Source: Ignavibacteriales bacterium | GTDB taxonomy: Bacteria; Bacteroidota; Ignavibacteria; Ignavibacteriales; Melioribacteraceae | Direction: 5' to 3' | DNA: 64,000 bases | Assembly: GCA_026390775.1 (NCBI GenBank) | Contig: JAPLFF010000005.1 | Location: 1 to 64,000, forward strand | Shown: piece by piece, positions 27,162 through 35,841 of the stretch | How positions within the stretch are numbered: the stretch's first letter is position 1 | Layout: each line of letters opens with the position of its first letter | Position numbers and translations under genes: made by a program | The notes under the pieces: generated by a model | What the model was told of the DNA's origin: nothing | Databases searched by the model: none | The model's input: the letters and a program-made list of their open reading frames with translations, nothing else

Positions 27162-30100
27162 TATTCAGCTAAGGGAATTGTTAATAAAAATGTAGTGCCG
27201 GCATCTGATGTTGATTCTACAGAAATATTTCCTCCGATATTATCAATGAATTTTTTTGCCAAGCTCAATCCTATTCCCATACCTTTTGTTTTAGTAGTAA
27301 AGTTTTCATCGAACACCTTACTAATATATTCTTGGGAAATGCCTTTTCCATTATCTTTTATTCTCAAACGACAATACCCATTGTCCGTATCAATAGTAAC
27401 AGTGATAATAGTTGAATTAGCTTGGATGGAATTTCTTATAAGATTTACAATTGTTCTTTTTAGATGATCTTTATCAGCATTAATAAATATTTCAGATTTT
27501 TTCGTATCAAATATTATTTTCCTCTTTTCTTCAATAAATAAATTTAAGGTTTCTTTTATAATAGAAACTGCATCAAATTTTGAAATGCTCAATTTAGGCA
27601 TTTGTGCAAAGTTTGAAAATTCTGATGCAATATTTTTAAGTATCTCTATTTGTGTGATGATTGATGAAGTAACTTTTTCAAAAATAGAATTGAACTTTGG
27701 TGATTTATCTTTATGCGCCGTAATCAATTGCTGAACATTAAGTCTCATCGGTGTAAGAGGATTTTTAATTTCATGAGCAACTTGTTTTGCCATCTCTTTC
27801 CAAGCTGTCTCTCTTTCAAATTGCGCAAGTTCAATTTGACTCTGCTTAAGTCTTTTAACCATCGCATTGAATCCATCTGTCAAATCCTTAATCTCACCGC
27901 GTGTTCCGCAATTAATTTCAACATTCAAATCTCCTTCGCCAACGGATTTTGTTCCCCCGGTTAACCGTCTTATCGGTGAAGATATTTGTTCTGCAAGTAT
28001 GGTGCTAAATATGGACAGAAGAATTCCAGCCAATGAAAATATTCCGAACAAGATAATATCAAGTTCAATATCAGATAAAGGAAGATCAACCTTATTAAAT
28101 AGATCGGAGACCTTGATTATATATTCGTCACCGTTAATTGAAGAACGATGATAAATTGAATTGATCGCGTGATTCTCAAATTTTTCTTTCTCATAGTAAT
28201 TTTGATTTACACTTAACATGGCTTCATTATAAACCGGCGCCGGAAGCGTTTTGGGAAGCAATCCGATTTCGTTATAAATATTATTCGTACTATAGATCAT
28301 ATTAATATTACTGAAAAGAGAATAGGAAATATTAATATCAATCGCCGCCTTTTCATATATAAGTTGTGAATTGATGTTTGATTCTGTAGAATAAAGTGAT
28401 AAATATGACTCAACTTGTTGAGCAAGTTCAGTTAATCTTTTTGTGAGAAGTTCGGAATTTTTTTCTTCTGTCAAGTTTCTAAAGTAAACGGCAACCAAAA
28501 TTAAAGGGATCAAGGAGACAATCATAAATGCGCCTATTAGCCGTGTTCGATATGCTGATAGAACAATTATAGTTTGTTTCATTTTTACGATAGAGACTAT
28601 TAATAATATGGATAAAATGATTATCGTGTGAATAAAAAATATTTTAAAGAAATCAGTTAGACTCCAAGAAAAGTTTTTTTCTTCTACTGCAACTGCAATT
28701 ATTTTATGAATTGAAGGTGTGTTTATTTCAAGAAGATAGAAAAGATAGTTCTCATTATTCAGTTCAAGATTCATCCACGCTTCGTTAAACGAAGTAAACT
28801 GTGCGTTAAGAATAGAATGCTGACTTGAATCCGATAAAGTTATGTTACCGTAAGATCGTACAAGTTCGCCGTTATGAAAATCAAATATTTTTAACTTATC
28901 ATAGTCAATAGCTGAGGCAATACCTGCTCTCTGTGGAATTAAAAATTTTGGTAATTCGGCATAATGAAAATAATCTTCATTATATATTGCTGAAACTAGA
29001 ACATACCCGATGATTTTTTCTTCTGATAGAATAGGTGAAGTTCCAATAAATGTTACTCTATCACCGAACATATTTAATTGCTTACTTATTTTTAAGCTAT
29101 CCCCCGATTTCTCAATAATTTGCTGCAGCTTATCGGCTAATAATTCATTAGATGATGAAAATCCGCCTAGATATTTTTTTTGATCATCATAGAAATATAT
29201 AGAAGAGCTAAGCCCTTCTTTATAAAGCATACTGTTTGTCCAAACAATAAATGCATCCGCCGAAAGATCTGCATCATTGAAAAATGAATTAGCAATTTTG
29301 TCGCTGGTTTGAATTTCACTTAGAGTTTGATAAACCATAAACTCAATCAAGTTCTCATCTGTTCGGGTGATATCGTGAGCCGTAGTTTTTAATGATTCCC
29401 TTTCAATTTCGGAATTGTAGAATGTTAATAAACTAACCGATAGAACTGAAGCAGCAAATGAATAATAGACATAATGCAGTATTGATTTCTTTCCAGCATT
29501 AAGAATGATTAGTGAAAGCAAGAAAGTTATAGTGATAAAAATAATTCTAATTAACGGAGTTCCTTGAGGTTCGCTTTGTATCAGATCGAACAGCCATCCC
29601 GAGATTTGGATAATTAAAAAGTATATCAAATAAAATGTGAACCTTTTTTTAGGGAAAAACTTCGGCTTATAATTTAGAATTAACAGAATAAGTATTACTG
29701 AAAATAAAACTACCGATGATGCAAGTAATAAAATATTCAAACACATTAGCAAAACAGATGATTCGGGAATTAATGAAAAATCTTTGAAGTACCTGATATT
29801 TGAATCAAAAATCACACTTCTAATTGATGCAGCAAGTCCGCGGTAAACCAATAAATAAATAAACAGCGAAAAGATTAAAGTAATAACGTGAACAACTCTT
29901 TTTTTCTCTTTTAGTTTATTCTCATAATAATATTCGAGAAAATAATTATATCCTTTAATCACTGCTGTAAGTAAAAAAAGGACAGTAATAGTAAACTCAA
30001 GTGGAGAGCGGACAATCCCATACCCAAAAACTGAGGAAAAATTTGAAGAATCTGTTAGCGAATTAAAAATCAGTGAAGAAGGTATTTCAAAATAGAACAA

Positions 30101-30985
30101 TGCAATCCGCAGTACTGCTAGATAAAAAGTTAATAATAATATTTTAAGAACCTTGCTTTTAACTTTGTTAAAATAATCTTTACCGAAGAATCCTAAAGTT
30201 AATAGAGCAAAAATTAGAGATAGTGATTGCATCAGCCATATCTGATTCTTTATCAAATTGATAGAAGTTTCTAACGATGGTTTATCAAATGTTGCAATGC
30301 CAATTTTATTTTTGAAATTATTTAATAGCGCATAGGAATATTTTCTACCATCTTTGGAATTTTTAGCTAACGGTGAATAATCAATATTTATTCTCACAGA
30401 AAGTTTTTTGGATAAAGAATCCGGAAAGTTCTCGAATGAATTATATTTATTAGATAGTGAAAAATGTTTCTCGATTGGAGTACTTATTACAATGGTGTAG
30501 TCGTGGTTACTAATTTTTAATGAATCACTAAATGATAAGTATGAAATAAGTTTTTTCCCGCTAAAAAAAGTTTGTCCGTAATAATACTTTACATTTGATA
30601 TGCTTTCTTCATCCATTACCGGTTGAGCATTCCATCCGATTAATATATTTGAACCATTGTATAATTGGATCAATATTTTTTCGTTATCATAAATAGAAAA
30701 CAGTTGAATGATCTTTTTGTTATCAACATTCGTGTAAGATAATATCTTTGAAAGAGTTGGTTTAATTGAATCGAACGATCTAATAAGCAAATCTGATTTT
30801 CTGTCTAATGCTCGATCAATATTCGTTTCAGTAGATTCAATTTTATCGGTTAATATAGTTTCCCAATTATTTCTTTCTTTATTGATAAAGATTGGAGACA
30901 AGATTGCAGATATAATAAATATCAAGAATAGAATTAAAAATAGAGTTGTAAATATTAGTTTCCGATTCAAGAATTTGTTTATCAT
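27161..30985 (-). CDS. Very large membrane sensor histidine kinase, NtrY-like
   Basis: A 1274-residue sensor kinase. The N-terminal membrane helix (about 12-32) leads to an extracytoplasmic region, then a cluster of about eight helices (roughly 250-530). A second extracytoplasmic region, another helix, a third sensory region and a last helix follow. A HAMP domain comes next (ISSPIRRLTGG and on), then the H-box HEIKNPLTPMRLN (about residue 1068), and HATPase motifs NLIRNSIQAN (N box), DNGKGIS (G1) and KGMGIGLSLAKKF (G2). The HEIKNPLTP box is that of NtrY-type kinases. No response regulator gene is adjacent. The signal is unknown. It is coupled to the AddA-like gene by a 1-nt overlap. Confidence 0.88.
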   Translation of the reverse strand: MINKFLNRKLIFTTLFLILFLIFIISAILSPIFINKERNNWETILTDKIESTETNIDRALDRKSDLLIRSFDSIKPTLSKILSYTNVDNKKIIQLFSIYDNEKILIQLYNGSNILIGWNAQPVMDEESISNVKYYYGQTFFSGKKLISYLSFSDSLKISNHDYTIVISTPIEKHFSLSNKYNSFENFPDSLSKKLSVRINIDYSPLAKNSKDGRKYSYALLNNFKNKIGIATFDKPSLETSINLIKNQIWLMQSLSLIFALLTLGFFGKDYFNKVKSKVLKILLLTFYLAVLRIALFYFEIPSSLIFNSLTDSSNFSSVFGYGIVRSPLEFTITVLFLLTAVIKGYNYFLEYYYENKLKEKKRVVHVITLIFSLFIYLLVYRGLAASIRSVIFDSNIRYFKDFSLIPESSVLLMCLNILLLASSVVLFSVILILLILNYKPKFFPKKRFTFYLIYFLIIQISGWLFDLIQSEPQGTPLIRIIFITITFLLSLIILNAGKKSILHYVYYSFAASVLSVSLLTFYNSEIERESLKTTAHDITRTDENLIEFMVYQTLSEIQTSDKIANSFFNDADLSADAFIVWTNSMLYKEGLSSSIYFYDDQKKYLGGFSSSNELLADKLQQIIEKSGDSLKISKQLNMFGDRVTFIGTSPILSEEKIIGYVLVSAIYNEDYFHYAELPKFLIPQRAGIASAIDYDKLKIFDFHNGELVRSYGNITLSDSSQHSILNAQFTSFNEAWMNLELNNENYLFYLLEINTPSIHKIIAVAVEEKNFSWSLTDFFKIFFIHTIIILSILLIVSIVKMKQTIIVLSAYRTRLIGAFMIVSLIPLILVAVYFRNLTEEKNSELLTKRLTELAQQVESYLSLYSTESNINSQLIYEKAAIDINISYSLFSNINMIYSTNNIYNEIGLLPKTLPAPVYNEAMLSVNQNYYEKEKFENHAINSIYHRSSINGDEYIIKVSDLFNKVDLPLSDIELDIILFGIFSLAGILLSIFSTILAEQISSPIRRLTGGTKSVGEGDLNVEINCGTRGEIKDLTDGFNAMVKRLKQSQIELAQFERETAWKEMAKQVAHEIKNPLTPMRLNVQQLITAHKDKSPKFNSIFEKVTSSIITQIEILKNIASEFSNFAQMPKLSISKFDAVSIIKETLNLFIEEKRKIIFDTKKSEIFINADKDHLKRTIVNLIRNSIQANSTIITVTIDTDNGYCRLRIKDNGKGISQEYISKVFDENFTTKTKGMGIGLSLAKKFIDNIGGNISVESTSDAGTTFLLTIPLAE

Positions 30986-30986
30986 T

Positions 30987-31430
30987 CTAGTTAATTGTTA
31001 TCTGAGAAATTTTCCACTCGCCATCAATGAAATGCAGTGAGATAAAAACAATTGAGCTACCTCTAACTCCCTTTGTGCTATATTTTAAGATTCCGGATGC
31101 AAACGGAGTCGCAGTTTCAGTAACAATATTAGTTAACTTGAAGGATGTAGGTTGGTATATACTTAGAAAATCTTTTATTACATAGTAAGATTGATTTGTG
31201 CTGTAATAACCAGATGCCCCATTTGAAAGACTTAGATAATTCTTAATCCCAAAATATTTTGAAAATTTGTCAACTGTTGCACCGGCTACCCCTTCTTCAA
31301 TACGTAAGAAAACTTTTAAGGCATTTTTTCCGGTTGATCCTTGTGCTTTAATTACCACCGAATTAAAATTAAGAATTAGCAGCAAACTACTTATTAAAAG
31401 TATGACTCTGTTTTTATTATTTGATTTCAT
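30987..31430 (-). CDS. DUF4783-type secreted protein
   Basis: A 147-residue protein with an N-terminal signal sequence (hydrophobic core about residues 8-25, ending near AQG) and a compact domain matching the DUF4783 family of Bacteroidota-like bacteria, which has an NTF2/SnoaL-like shape. Typical segments are VDKFSKYFG, FLSIYQPTSFKL and the end EWKISQITIN. The start at 31430 follows AGAGAAG and is preferred to the open frame reaching 31520, which crosses the upstream terminator. Function is unknown. It lies 1 nt before the histidine kinase gene, so it is likely co-transcribed and may serve the same sensory or envelope role. Confidence 0.8.
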   Translation of the reverse strand: MKSNNKNRVILLISSLLLILNFNSVVIKAQGSTGKNALKVFLRIEEGVAGATVDKFSKYFGIKNYLSLSNGASGYYSTNQSYYVIKDFLSIYQPTSFKLTNIVTETATPFASGILKYSTKGVRGSSIVFISLHFIDGEWKISQITIN

Positions 31431-31470
31431 TTTCTTCTCTAATCTTACACCAAAATAATTAAAAGAAATA

Positions 31471-31499
31471 AAAAAGCATACCATTAAGGTATGCTTTTT
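31471..31499 (-). terminator. Rho-independent terminator
   Basis: GCATACC (31476-31482) and GGTATGC (31488-31494) form a perfect 7-bp stem with a 5-nt loop, flanked by an A-run on one side and a T-run on the other, so it could terminate in both directions. It follows the stop of the FN3 lipoprotein gene on the minus strand by about 30 nt and separates that gene from the DUF4783-kinase-helicase unit. Confidence 0.85.
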
Positions 31500-31525
31500 C
31501 AACAAGGAGAAGGAATGCATCGAGG

Positions 31526-32359
31526 TTAATATTTTCTTTCAACTTTGTCTGGTACTAAATTTCTTTTCGATGAGAGATTTCCTCTCTTTAATTCCCTATT
31601 ACCTTCAACTAACTGATACGCCCAATCAAATACCATTCTTTCGTTAGTAATGTTTTTGATCCTTACTTTGGCAAAGTGATTATCCCAAGTCCATATTACA
31701 TAAGTATGGCCAACTATTGCTTGAGTATATTTTACATTTTCACCTTGTTTAACAGGAATCCATCCACCAATAGGCGCATAACTGATATCCCATATATCTT
31801 GTGTCAGTCCCATATCTTGAAGATCAGAGTCAACCGCCCAGACATTTAGATAAAAGGTGCCGTTATAATTTTCGAAGAACATATCAGCGTTAGTATCATT
31901 GTAAGATAAAACGAGGTATTTACTAAAATCATAACCGGCATTATTTGGAGATTTGTTATAATCGAAAATTGCCTGATTAAATCCTTCGGGACGTGGTGTA
32001 TCATATACAACATCTTCACTTAAATCGCTTTCGTTGCCGTTATAATCATATGCACTTACTGCATAATAATATGTTGTTCCATTCTTAGCTCCATCATCAA
32101 TAAAATGAGTACTCTGTGTACTGCCTATTAAAGTATATTTTCCATTATAGGAATAACTGTAATAAACATTGTAACCCGCAACATCTCTTTCCGGATTTTT
32201 ATCCCAATAAAGATCAACTCTGTTATCTCCGGTTACTGTACTTATATTTATTGGTTTTGAAGGCGGTGTGTTATCGTAATCATGCAAATGATCACAGCCA
32301 GTTATCAATAACATGGTGAGTAAAAATATTCCGCTAAAAAATAATCTTAAGGTTTTCAT
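31526..32359 (-). CDS. Lipoprotein with fibronectin type III domain
   Basis: A 277-residue protein. The start at 32359 has a strong ribosome site (GGAGGA) and gives a lipoprotein signal peptide with lipobox LITGC (Cys near residue 22). A fibronectin type III domain follows (about residues 30-120; VDLYWDKNPERDVAGYNVYYS and YYYAVSAYDYNGNES are its core strands). The remaining 150 residues form an unrecognised beta-rich domain. FN3 modules mediate binding in secreted and envelope proteins; no enzyme motif is seen. It appears to be a single-gene unit bounded by a terminator downstream. Confidence 0.85.
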   Translation of the reverse strand: MKTLRLFFSGIFLLTMLLITGCDHLHDYDNTPPSKPINISTVTGDNRVDLYWDKNPERDVAGYNVYYSYSYNGKYTLIGSTQSTHFIDDGAKNGTTYYYAVSAYDYNGNESDLSEDVVYDTPRPEGFNQAIFDYNKSPNNAGYDFSKYLVLSYNDTNADMFFENYNGTFYLNVWAVDSDLQDMGLTQDIWDISYAPIGGWIPVKQGENVKYTQAIVGHTYVIWTWDNHFAKVRIKNITNERMVFDWAYQLVEGNRELKRGNLSSKRNLVPDKVERKY

Positions 32360-32380
32360 AACATCCTCCGTAAATTTCTG

Positions 32381-32402
32381 ATTATGATAGTACAATCATA
32401 AT
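32381..32402. promoter_or_regulatory. Perfect inverted repeat upstream of the FN3 lipoprotein gene
   Basis: ATTATGAT (32381-32388) and ATCATAAT (32395-32402) are perfect reverse complements with a 6-nt centre, starting 21 bp upstream of the ATG at 32359. The size fits a dimeric repressor site, but no regulator can be named and it could also be a chance palindrome in AT-rich DNA. Confidence 0.35.
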
Positions 32403-32547
32403 GCCAATTATCTTTCTAATTATTCAGAGGTAGAACTTGCTTTTTTAGTTCGATTTTGAGGTTAAATACTTTACTGAAGTTTAAGGGAGGGATAGAACAA
32501 TCAGAGTTGTCTTGTTGATTGAACAGCACTGAACATTTTTTTGAATT

Positions 32548-33837
32548 TTATATTGAAGTAAATTTATCTTCGAAGAACATTTTACCTTTGTTAATCACAG
32601 CAATTGATTTACCTGTCATAAGACGTTTATCAAATGGTGAGTTTTTCGCTTTGGATTTAAATTTATTTATGTCAGCAGTCCATATCTGATCAGGATCAAA
32701 AATTGTAAGATTAGCAACCTCACCTATTTTTATTTGTGGAATTGGAATGTTTAAAATCTTTCTGGGATTAATTGCCATTTTCTCAATTATCTGAGAAATG
32801 GTTAAATGTTTTTTATGAACTAACTCACTCATCACTCAACTGAGTTCTGTTTCAAGTCCAATTATACCATTTGGTGCAAAAATAAATTCCATTTCTTTTT
32901 CTTCTATGGCGTGAGGGGCATGATCACTTGCAATACAATCAATCGTTCCATCTTTCAATCCTTCAATCATTGCTTCTACATCTGTTCGTGTTCGCAGCGG
33001 AGGATTCATTTTGTAATTCGTATCATAAGTTTTTAATAAGTCATCAGTCAATGTAAAATGATGCGGCGTTACTTCAGCAGTAACACTAATTTTATTTTTC
33101 TTTGCTTGTCTGACAAGCTCAACAGATTTTTTCGAACTGACATGAGCAATATGAACTTTACCGCCGGTAAATTCAGAAAGCATAATATCTCTCATAACTA
33201 TGAGATCCTCTGCAACCTTCGGAATTCCAGGTAATCCTAATGTAGTTGAAGTTAATCCTTCATTCATTACACCGTCTGCCATTGATTCGTCTTCACAATG
33301 TTCAATGATAGGAGTTCCAAAGTTGATAGAGTATTCAAGAGCATTTCGTAAAACACCTGCGTTCTTAATAGCAACACCATCATCAGAAAACGCAACTGCA
33401 CCGGCTTCGAATAATTCATACATTGGTGAAAGAGCTTCTCCCTTTCGTGCAAGAGTAGCTGCAGCAACAGGATAAACATCAACTAAGTGATCTTTGGCTT
33501 TCTCTTTAATAAAACGTACAATTTCTGCTGAATCTATATTTGGATCCGTATTTGGCATACAAGCTACTCCGGTAAATCCTCCGGCGGCGGCGGCATTGCT
33601 TCCTGTTTCAACAGTTTCTTCATCCTCTCTTCCCGGTTCTCGTAGGTGAACATGCATATCAAAAAATCCCGGGGAACATAGTTTATTATCAAAATCAAAA
33701 ACTTTCGATGATTTGAAATCTGCTTCTTTCAGTCCATCAATCTTTTCAATAATCCCGTCGTTAATCAGTAAATCACTTTTTTGATTTAATTTTTGTTCCG
33801 GATTTAATATTAAAACTTGTTTAAGAATAATTTTCAT
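32548..33837 (-). pseudogene. pyrC: Dihydroorotase PyrC, interrupted by an in-frame TGA
   Basis: Dihydroorotase closes carbamoyl-aspartate to dihydroorotate in pyrimidine synthesis. The first frame (32836-33837, 333 residues) has all metal and catalytic motifs: DMHVHLREPGRED, the IEHCED His, IAHVSS and ASDHAPH. It stops at TGA (32836-32838) within the conserved GLET..L..V..ELV stretch. The same frame continues unbroken to 32548 with the normal C-terminus (MSELVHKKHLT, NPRKILNIP, ANLTIFDP). The TGA sits where relatives usually have Leu, so one base change (TTA to TGA) would explain it. GTG and ATG follow the TGA at once, so reinitiation as a split protein is possible. TGA is a normal stop in neighbouring genes. 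It may be a real mutation or a sequence error. Confidence 0.85.
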
Positions 33838-33852
33838 TTCTCACCTTTTGGC

Positions 33853-34773
33853 TTAATGCATTGTACCGAGTAAGTATAAAACCGCCATGCGAACAGCAAC
33901 ACCATTAGTAACTTGATCAAGAATTACTTGATACGGACCATCAGCAACTTCAGATGAAAGTTCAACTCCGCGGTTAATTGGTCCGGGATGCAGTATTACA
34001 ATTTCTTTGTTAAACTTTTCTATTCGATCGGAAGTAATTCCAAAATATTTATGATACTCTCTTAACGAAGGAATTCTTGTTCCGGCGTTTCTTTCAAGCT
34101 GAATTCTCAAAACGTTGAGAACATCGTTCTTCGTGATAGCTTCATCTATGTTTGTAAATATTTTCACACCTAATGATTCAATTCCTAAGGGAATCATTGT
34201 AGCAGGTCCGCAAACCGATACAATAGCACCCATTGATTTCAAACCAAAAATATTTGAAAGTGCTACACGGCTATGAGCAATGTCCCCAACTATACAAACT
34301 TTTAGTCCTTCAAGTTTACCAAGACGTTCTTTAATCGAATACATATCAAGCAATCCTTGAGTAGGATGCTCGTGGAGACCATCTCCCGCATTAATGATAT
34401 TCGCTTTAGAGATTCGAGTTAAGTATTGCGGCACACCGGCTGATTTATGACGAACAACTATCATGTCTACTTTCATTGCTTCAATGTTACGGACAGTATC
34501 TTTAAAAGTTTCACCTTTTTTAACGCTGCTTGTCGAAGTGGAAAAATTTATTGTATCGGCTGAAAGACGTTTCTGAGCGAGTTCGAAAGAGATTCTTGTA
34601 CGTGTAGAGTCTTCATAAAAAAGATTTACTATTGTTTTCCCTTGAAGTGTCGGTACCTTCTTGATCGGCCGTTCAAGAACTTCTCTAAACGTAGTTGCAG
34701 TATCAAGGATCAATTGAATATCTTCTTTGGGTACACCATTTAGACCTAATAAATGTCTGCTTGATAATGACAT
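33853..34773 (-). CDS. pyrB: Aspartate carbamoyltransferase catalytic chain PyrB
   Basis: PyrB condenses carbamoyl phosphate with aspartate, the committed step of pyrimidine synthesis. The 306-residue protein has the carbamoyl-phosphate loop YEDSTRTRISFE, the HPTQGLLDMYS motif, and the C-terminal HPGPINRGVEL loop that binds aspartate. Length is typical of the catalytic chain. No PyrI regulatory chain is nearby. It lies 10 nt after pyrR and 15 nt before pyrC, as in PyrR-controlled operons. Confidence 0.96.
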   Translation of the reverse strand: MSLSSRHLLGLNGVPKEDIQLILDTATTFREVLERPIKKVPTLQGKTIVNLFYEDSTRTRISFELAQKRLSADTINFSTSTSSVKKGETFKDTVRNIEAMKVDMIVVRHKSAGVPQYLTRISKANIINAGDGLHEHPTQGLLDMYSIKERLGKLEGLKVCIVGDIAHSRVALSNIFGLKSMGAIVSVCGPATMIPLGIESLGVKIFTNIDEAITKNDVLNVLRIQLERNAGTRIPSLREYHKYFGITSDRIEKFNKEIVILHPGPINRGVELSSEVADGPYQVILDQVTNGVAVRMAVLYLLGTMH

Positions 34774-34783
34774 GATTCTCTCT

Positions 34784-35332
34784 CTAATTTTTACTTGGAG
34801 CGTTAACTAAATAAACAGCATCTTCACCGTCTGTTTCTTTTATGCGTACACGGACTTCTTCATTAATTGATGTTGGAATATTTTTCCCGACAAAATCTGC
34901 GCGGATTGGTAATTCTCGGTGACCGCGATCTACTAAAACACAAAGTTGAATAGTATTTGGCCGCCCAAGATCCATTAATGCATCAAGTGCCGCACGAACA
35001 GTTCTGCCAGTGTAAAGAACATCATCAATAAGAATTACATCCCGATCATTAATATCAAATGTAAAGTTGGTTACAGAAATTTCCGGTTGTTTAAGACGTG
35101 TCCGGAAATCATCGCGGTAAAGAGTTACATCAAGTACACCATAACTGGGAATTGATTTATCAATTTCTGTAATTTTTTGTTTGATTCTTTCTGCAATAAA
35201 TTCACCGCGAGTTCGCATACCAATTAGTACAAGGTTTTTTGATCCTTTGTTCTTTTCTAAAATTTCATGTGCAAGGCGGGTCAGCGTTCTGTTCAATCCT
35301 TCTTCGTCAATAATTTTTGCTTTTATATCCAT
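34784..35332 (-). CDS. pyrR: Bifunctional PyrR: pyr operon regulator / uracil phosphoribosyltransferase
   Basis: PyrR binds pyr mRNA leaders when UMP is high and promotes early termination; many members also have uracil phosphoribosyltransferase activity. The 182-residue protein has the PRPP-binding loop VILIDDVLYTGRTVRAAL and the family segments GMRTRGEFIAERI and VDRGHRELPIRADFVGKN. It is the first gene of the pyrR-pyrB-pyrC unit, and a terminator-like hairpin sits in its leader, which fits self-regulation by attenuation. Confidence 0.95.
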   Translation of the reverse strand: MDIKAKIIDEEGLNRTLTRLAHEILEKNKGSKNLVLIGMRTRGEFIAERIKQKITEIDKSIPSYGVLDVTLYRDDFRTRLKQPEISVTNFTFDINDRDVILIDDVLYTGRTVRAALDALMDLGRPNTIQLCVLVDRGHRELPIRADFVGKNIPTSINEEVRVRIKETDGEDAVYLVNAPSKN

Positions 35333-35336
35333 AGGG

Positions 35337-35387
35337 TTAGCCTCTGGCTAATAAAAAAAATCCTCGTTGACTTTTCAGTCGCCGAGG
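35337..35387 (-). promoter_or_regulatory. Leader attenuator of the pyr operon
   Basis: On the minus strand, upstream of pyrR, CCTCG (35383-35387) pairs with CGAGG (35362-35366), and an inner CGACT/AGTC pairing extends the stem. Eight T residues follow (35353-35360), giving an intrinsic terminator before the first gene. A second hairpin, TTAGCC/GGCTAA with loop AGA (35337-35351), lies between it and the ATG and could cover the ribosome-binding region. A terminator before pyrR is the classical setting of PyrR attenuation; the antiterminator fold was not worked out. Confidence 0.7.
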
Positions 35388-35680
35388 TCTCAATTTTGTT
35401 TCCTATTTTAATTTTGTTTTTCATCCCTTGCCTATCTCTCCGGATAAAGTTAAAGGAAAATCTCTTGCGTAAAGTTAGACTAAATTCGATTTATTACAAA
35501 ATAAATTTAAAACTATAAAAAAGGCCACGTATTTTTCGCAAGCTGAGCATGGCTTATATCTGTAGCGATAATCAAGAAGAACTAAACAATTAAAGAAAGT
35601 TTTTTATTATTATTTCACCTTTAAGTGAAAGATTTTTTTCTATTCAAATCTTTCGATTTTTTTATCAATTCTAAAAATTT
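35388..35680. other. Gene-free stretch between the pyr leader and tRNA-Pro
   Basis: About 290 bp of very AT-rich DNA without a credible reading frame. It must hold the pyrR promoter on the minus strand. A TTATTTTG sequence on that strand (around 35492-35499) resembles the TATTTTG boxes seen before mraZ and the copper genes. On the plus strand it leads into the tRNA-Pro promoter. Short A/T tracts and a CTTTAAGTG/CACTTAAAG-like palindrome (near 35610-35630) are the only other structure seen. Confidence 0.4.
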
Positions 35681-35688
35681 TATCTTTG
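35681..35688 (+). promoter_or_regulatory. -7 box of tRNA-Pro promoter
   Basis: TATCTTTG matches the Bacteroidota sigma factor -7 consensus TAnnTTTG exactly and ends 12 nt before the mature tRNA 5' end. No clean -33 TTG is present at the usual distance, although TTTCG lies near. Confidence 0.55.
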
Positions 35689-35700
35689 CCCCGTTAAATA

Positions 35701-35775
35701 CGGGGTGTAGCGCAGCCCGGTTAGCGCGCTTCGTTCGGGACGAAGAGGTCGGGAGTTCGAATCTCCCCACCCCGA
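35701..35775 (+). tRNA. tRNA-Pro (anticodon CGG)
   Basis: The acceptor stem CGGGGTG/CACCCCG, anticodon stem CTTCG/CGAAG with loop TTCGGGA, and T stem GGGAG/CTCCC with loop TTCGAAT are all complete. The anticodon CGG reads CCG (proline). The discriminator is A and CCA is not encoded. Confidence 0.96.
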
Positions 35776-35841
35776 CAAAAATTTATTAACTAAATTATTA
35801 GAAAATAATTTATCTCATTGATTAAAGTCAAGGAGCAATTT

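Noticed and set aside
32836-32838. TGA in pyrC as selenocysteine or a reassigned codon
   Set aside because: TGA ends other genes here (murG, murD, ftsI). The position is normally Leu, not Cys, and no selenocysteine insertion hairpin was recognised directly after it. A mutation, reinitiation or sequence error is simpler.
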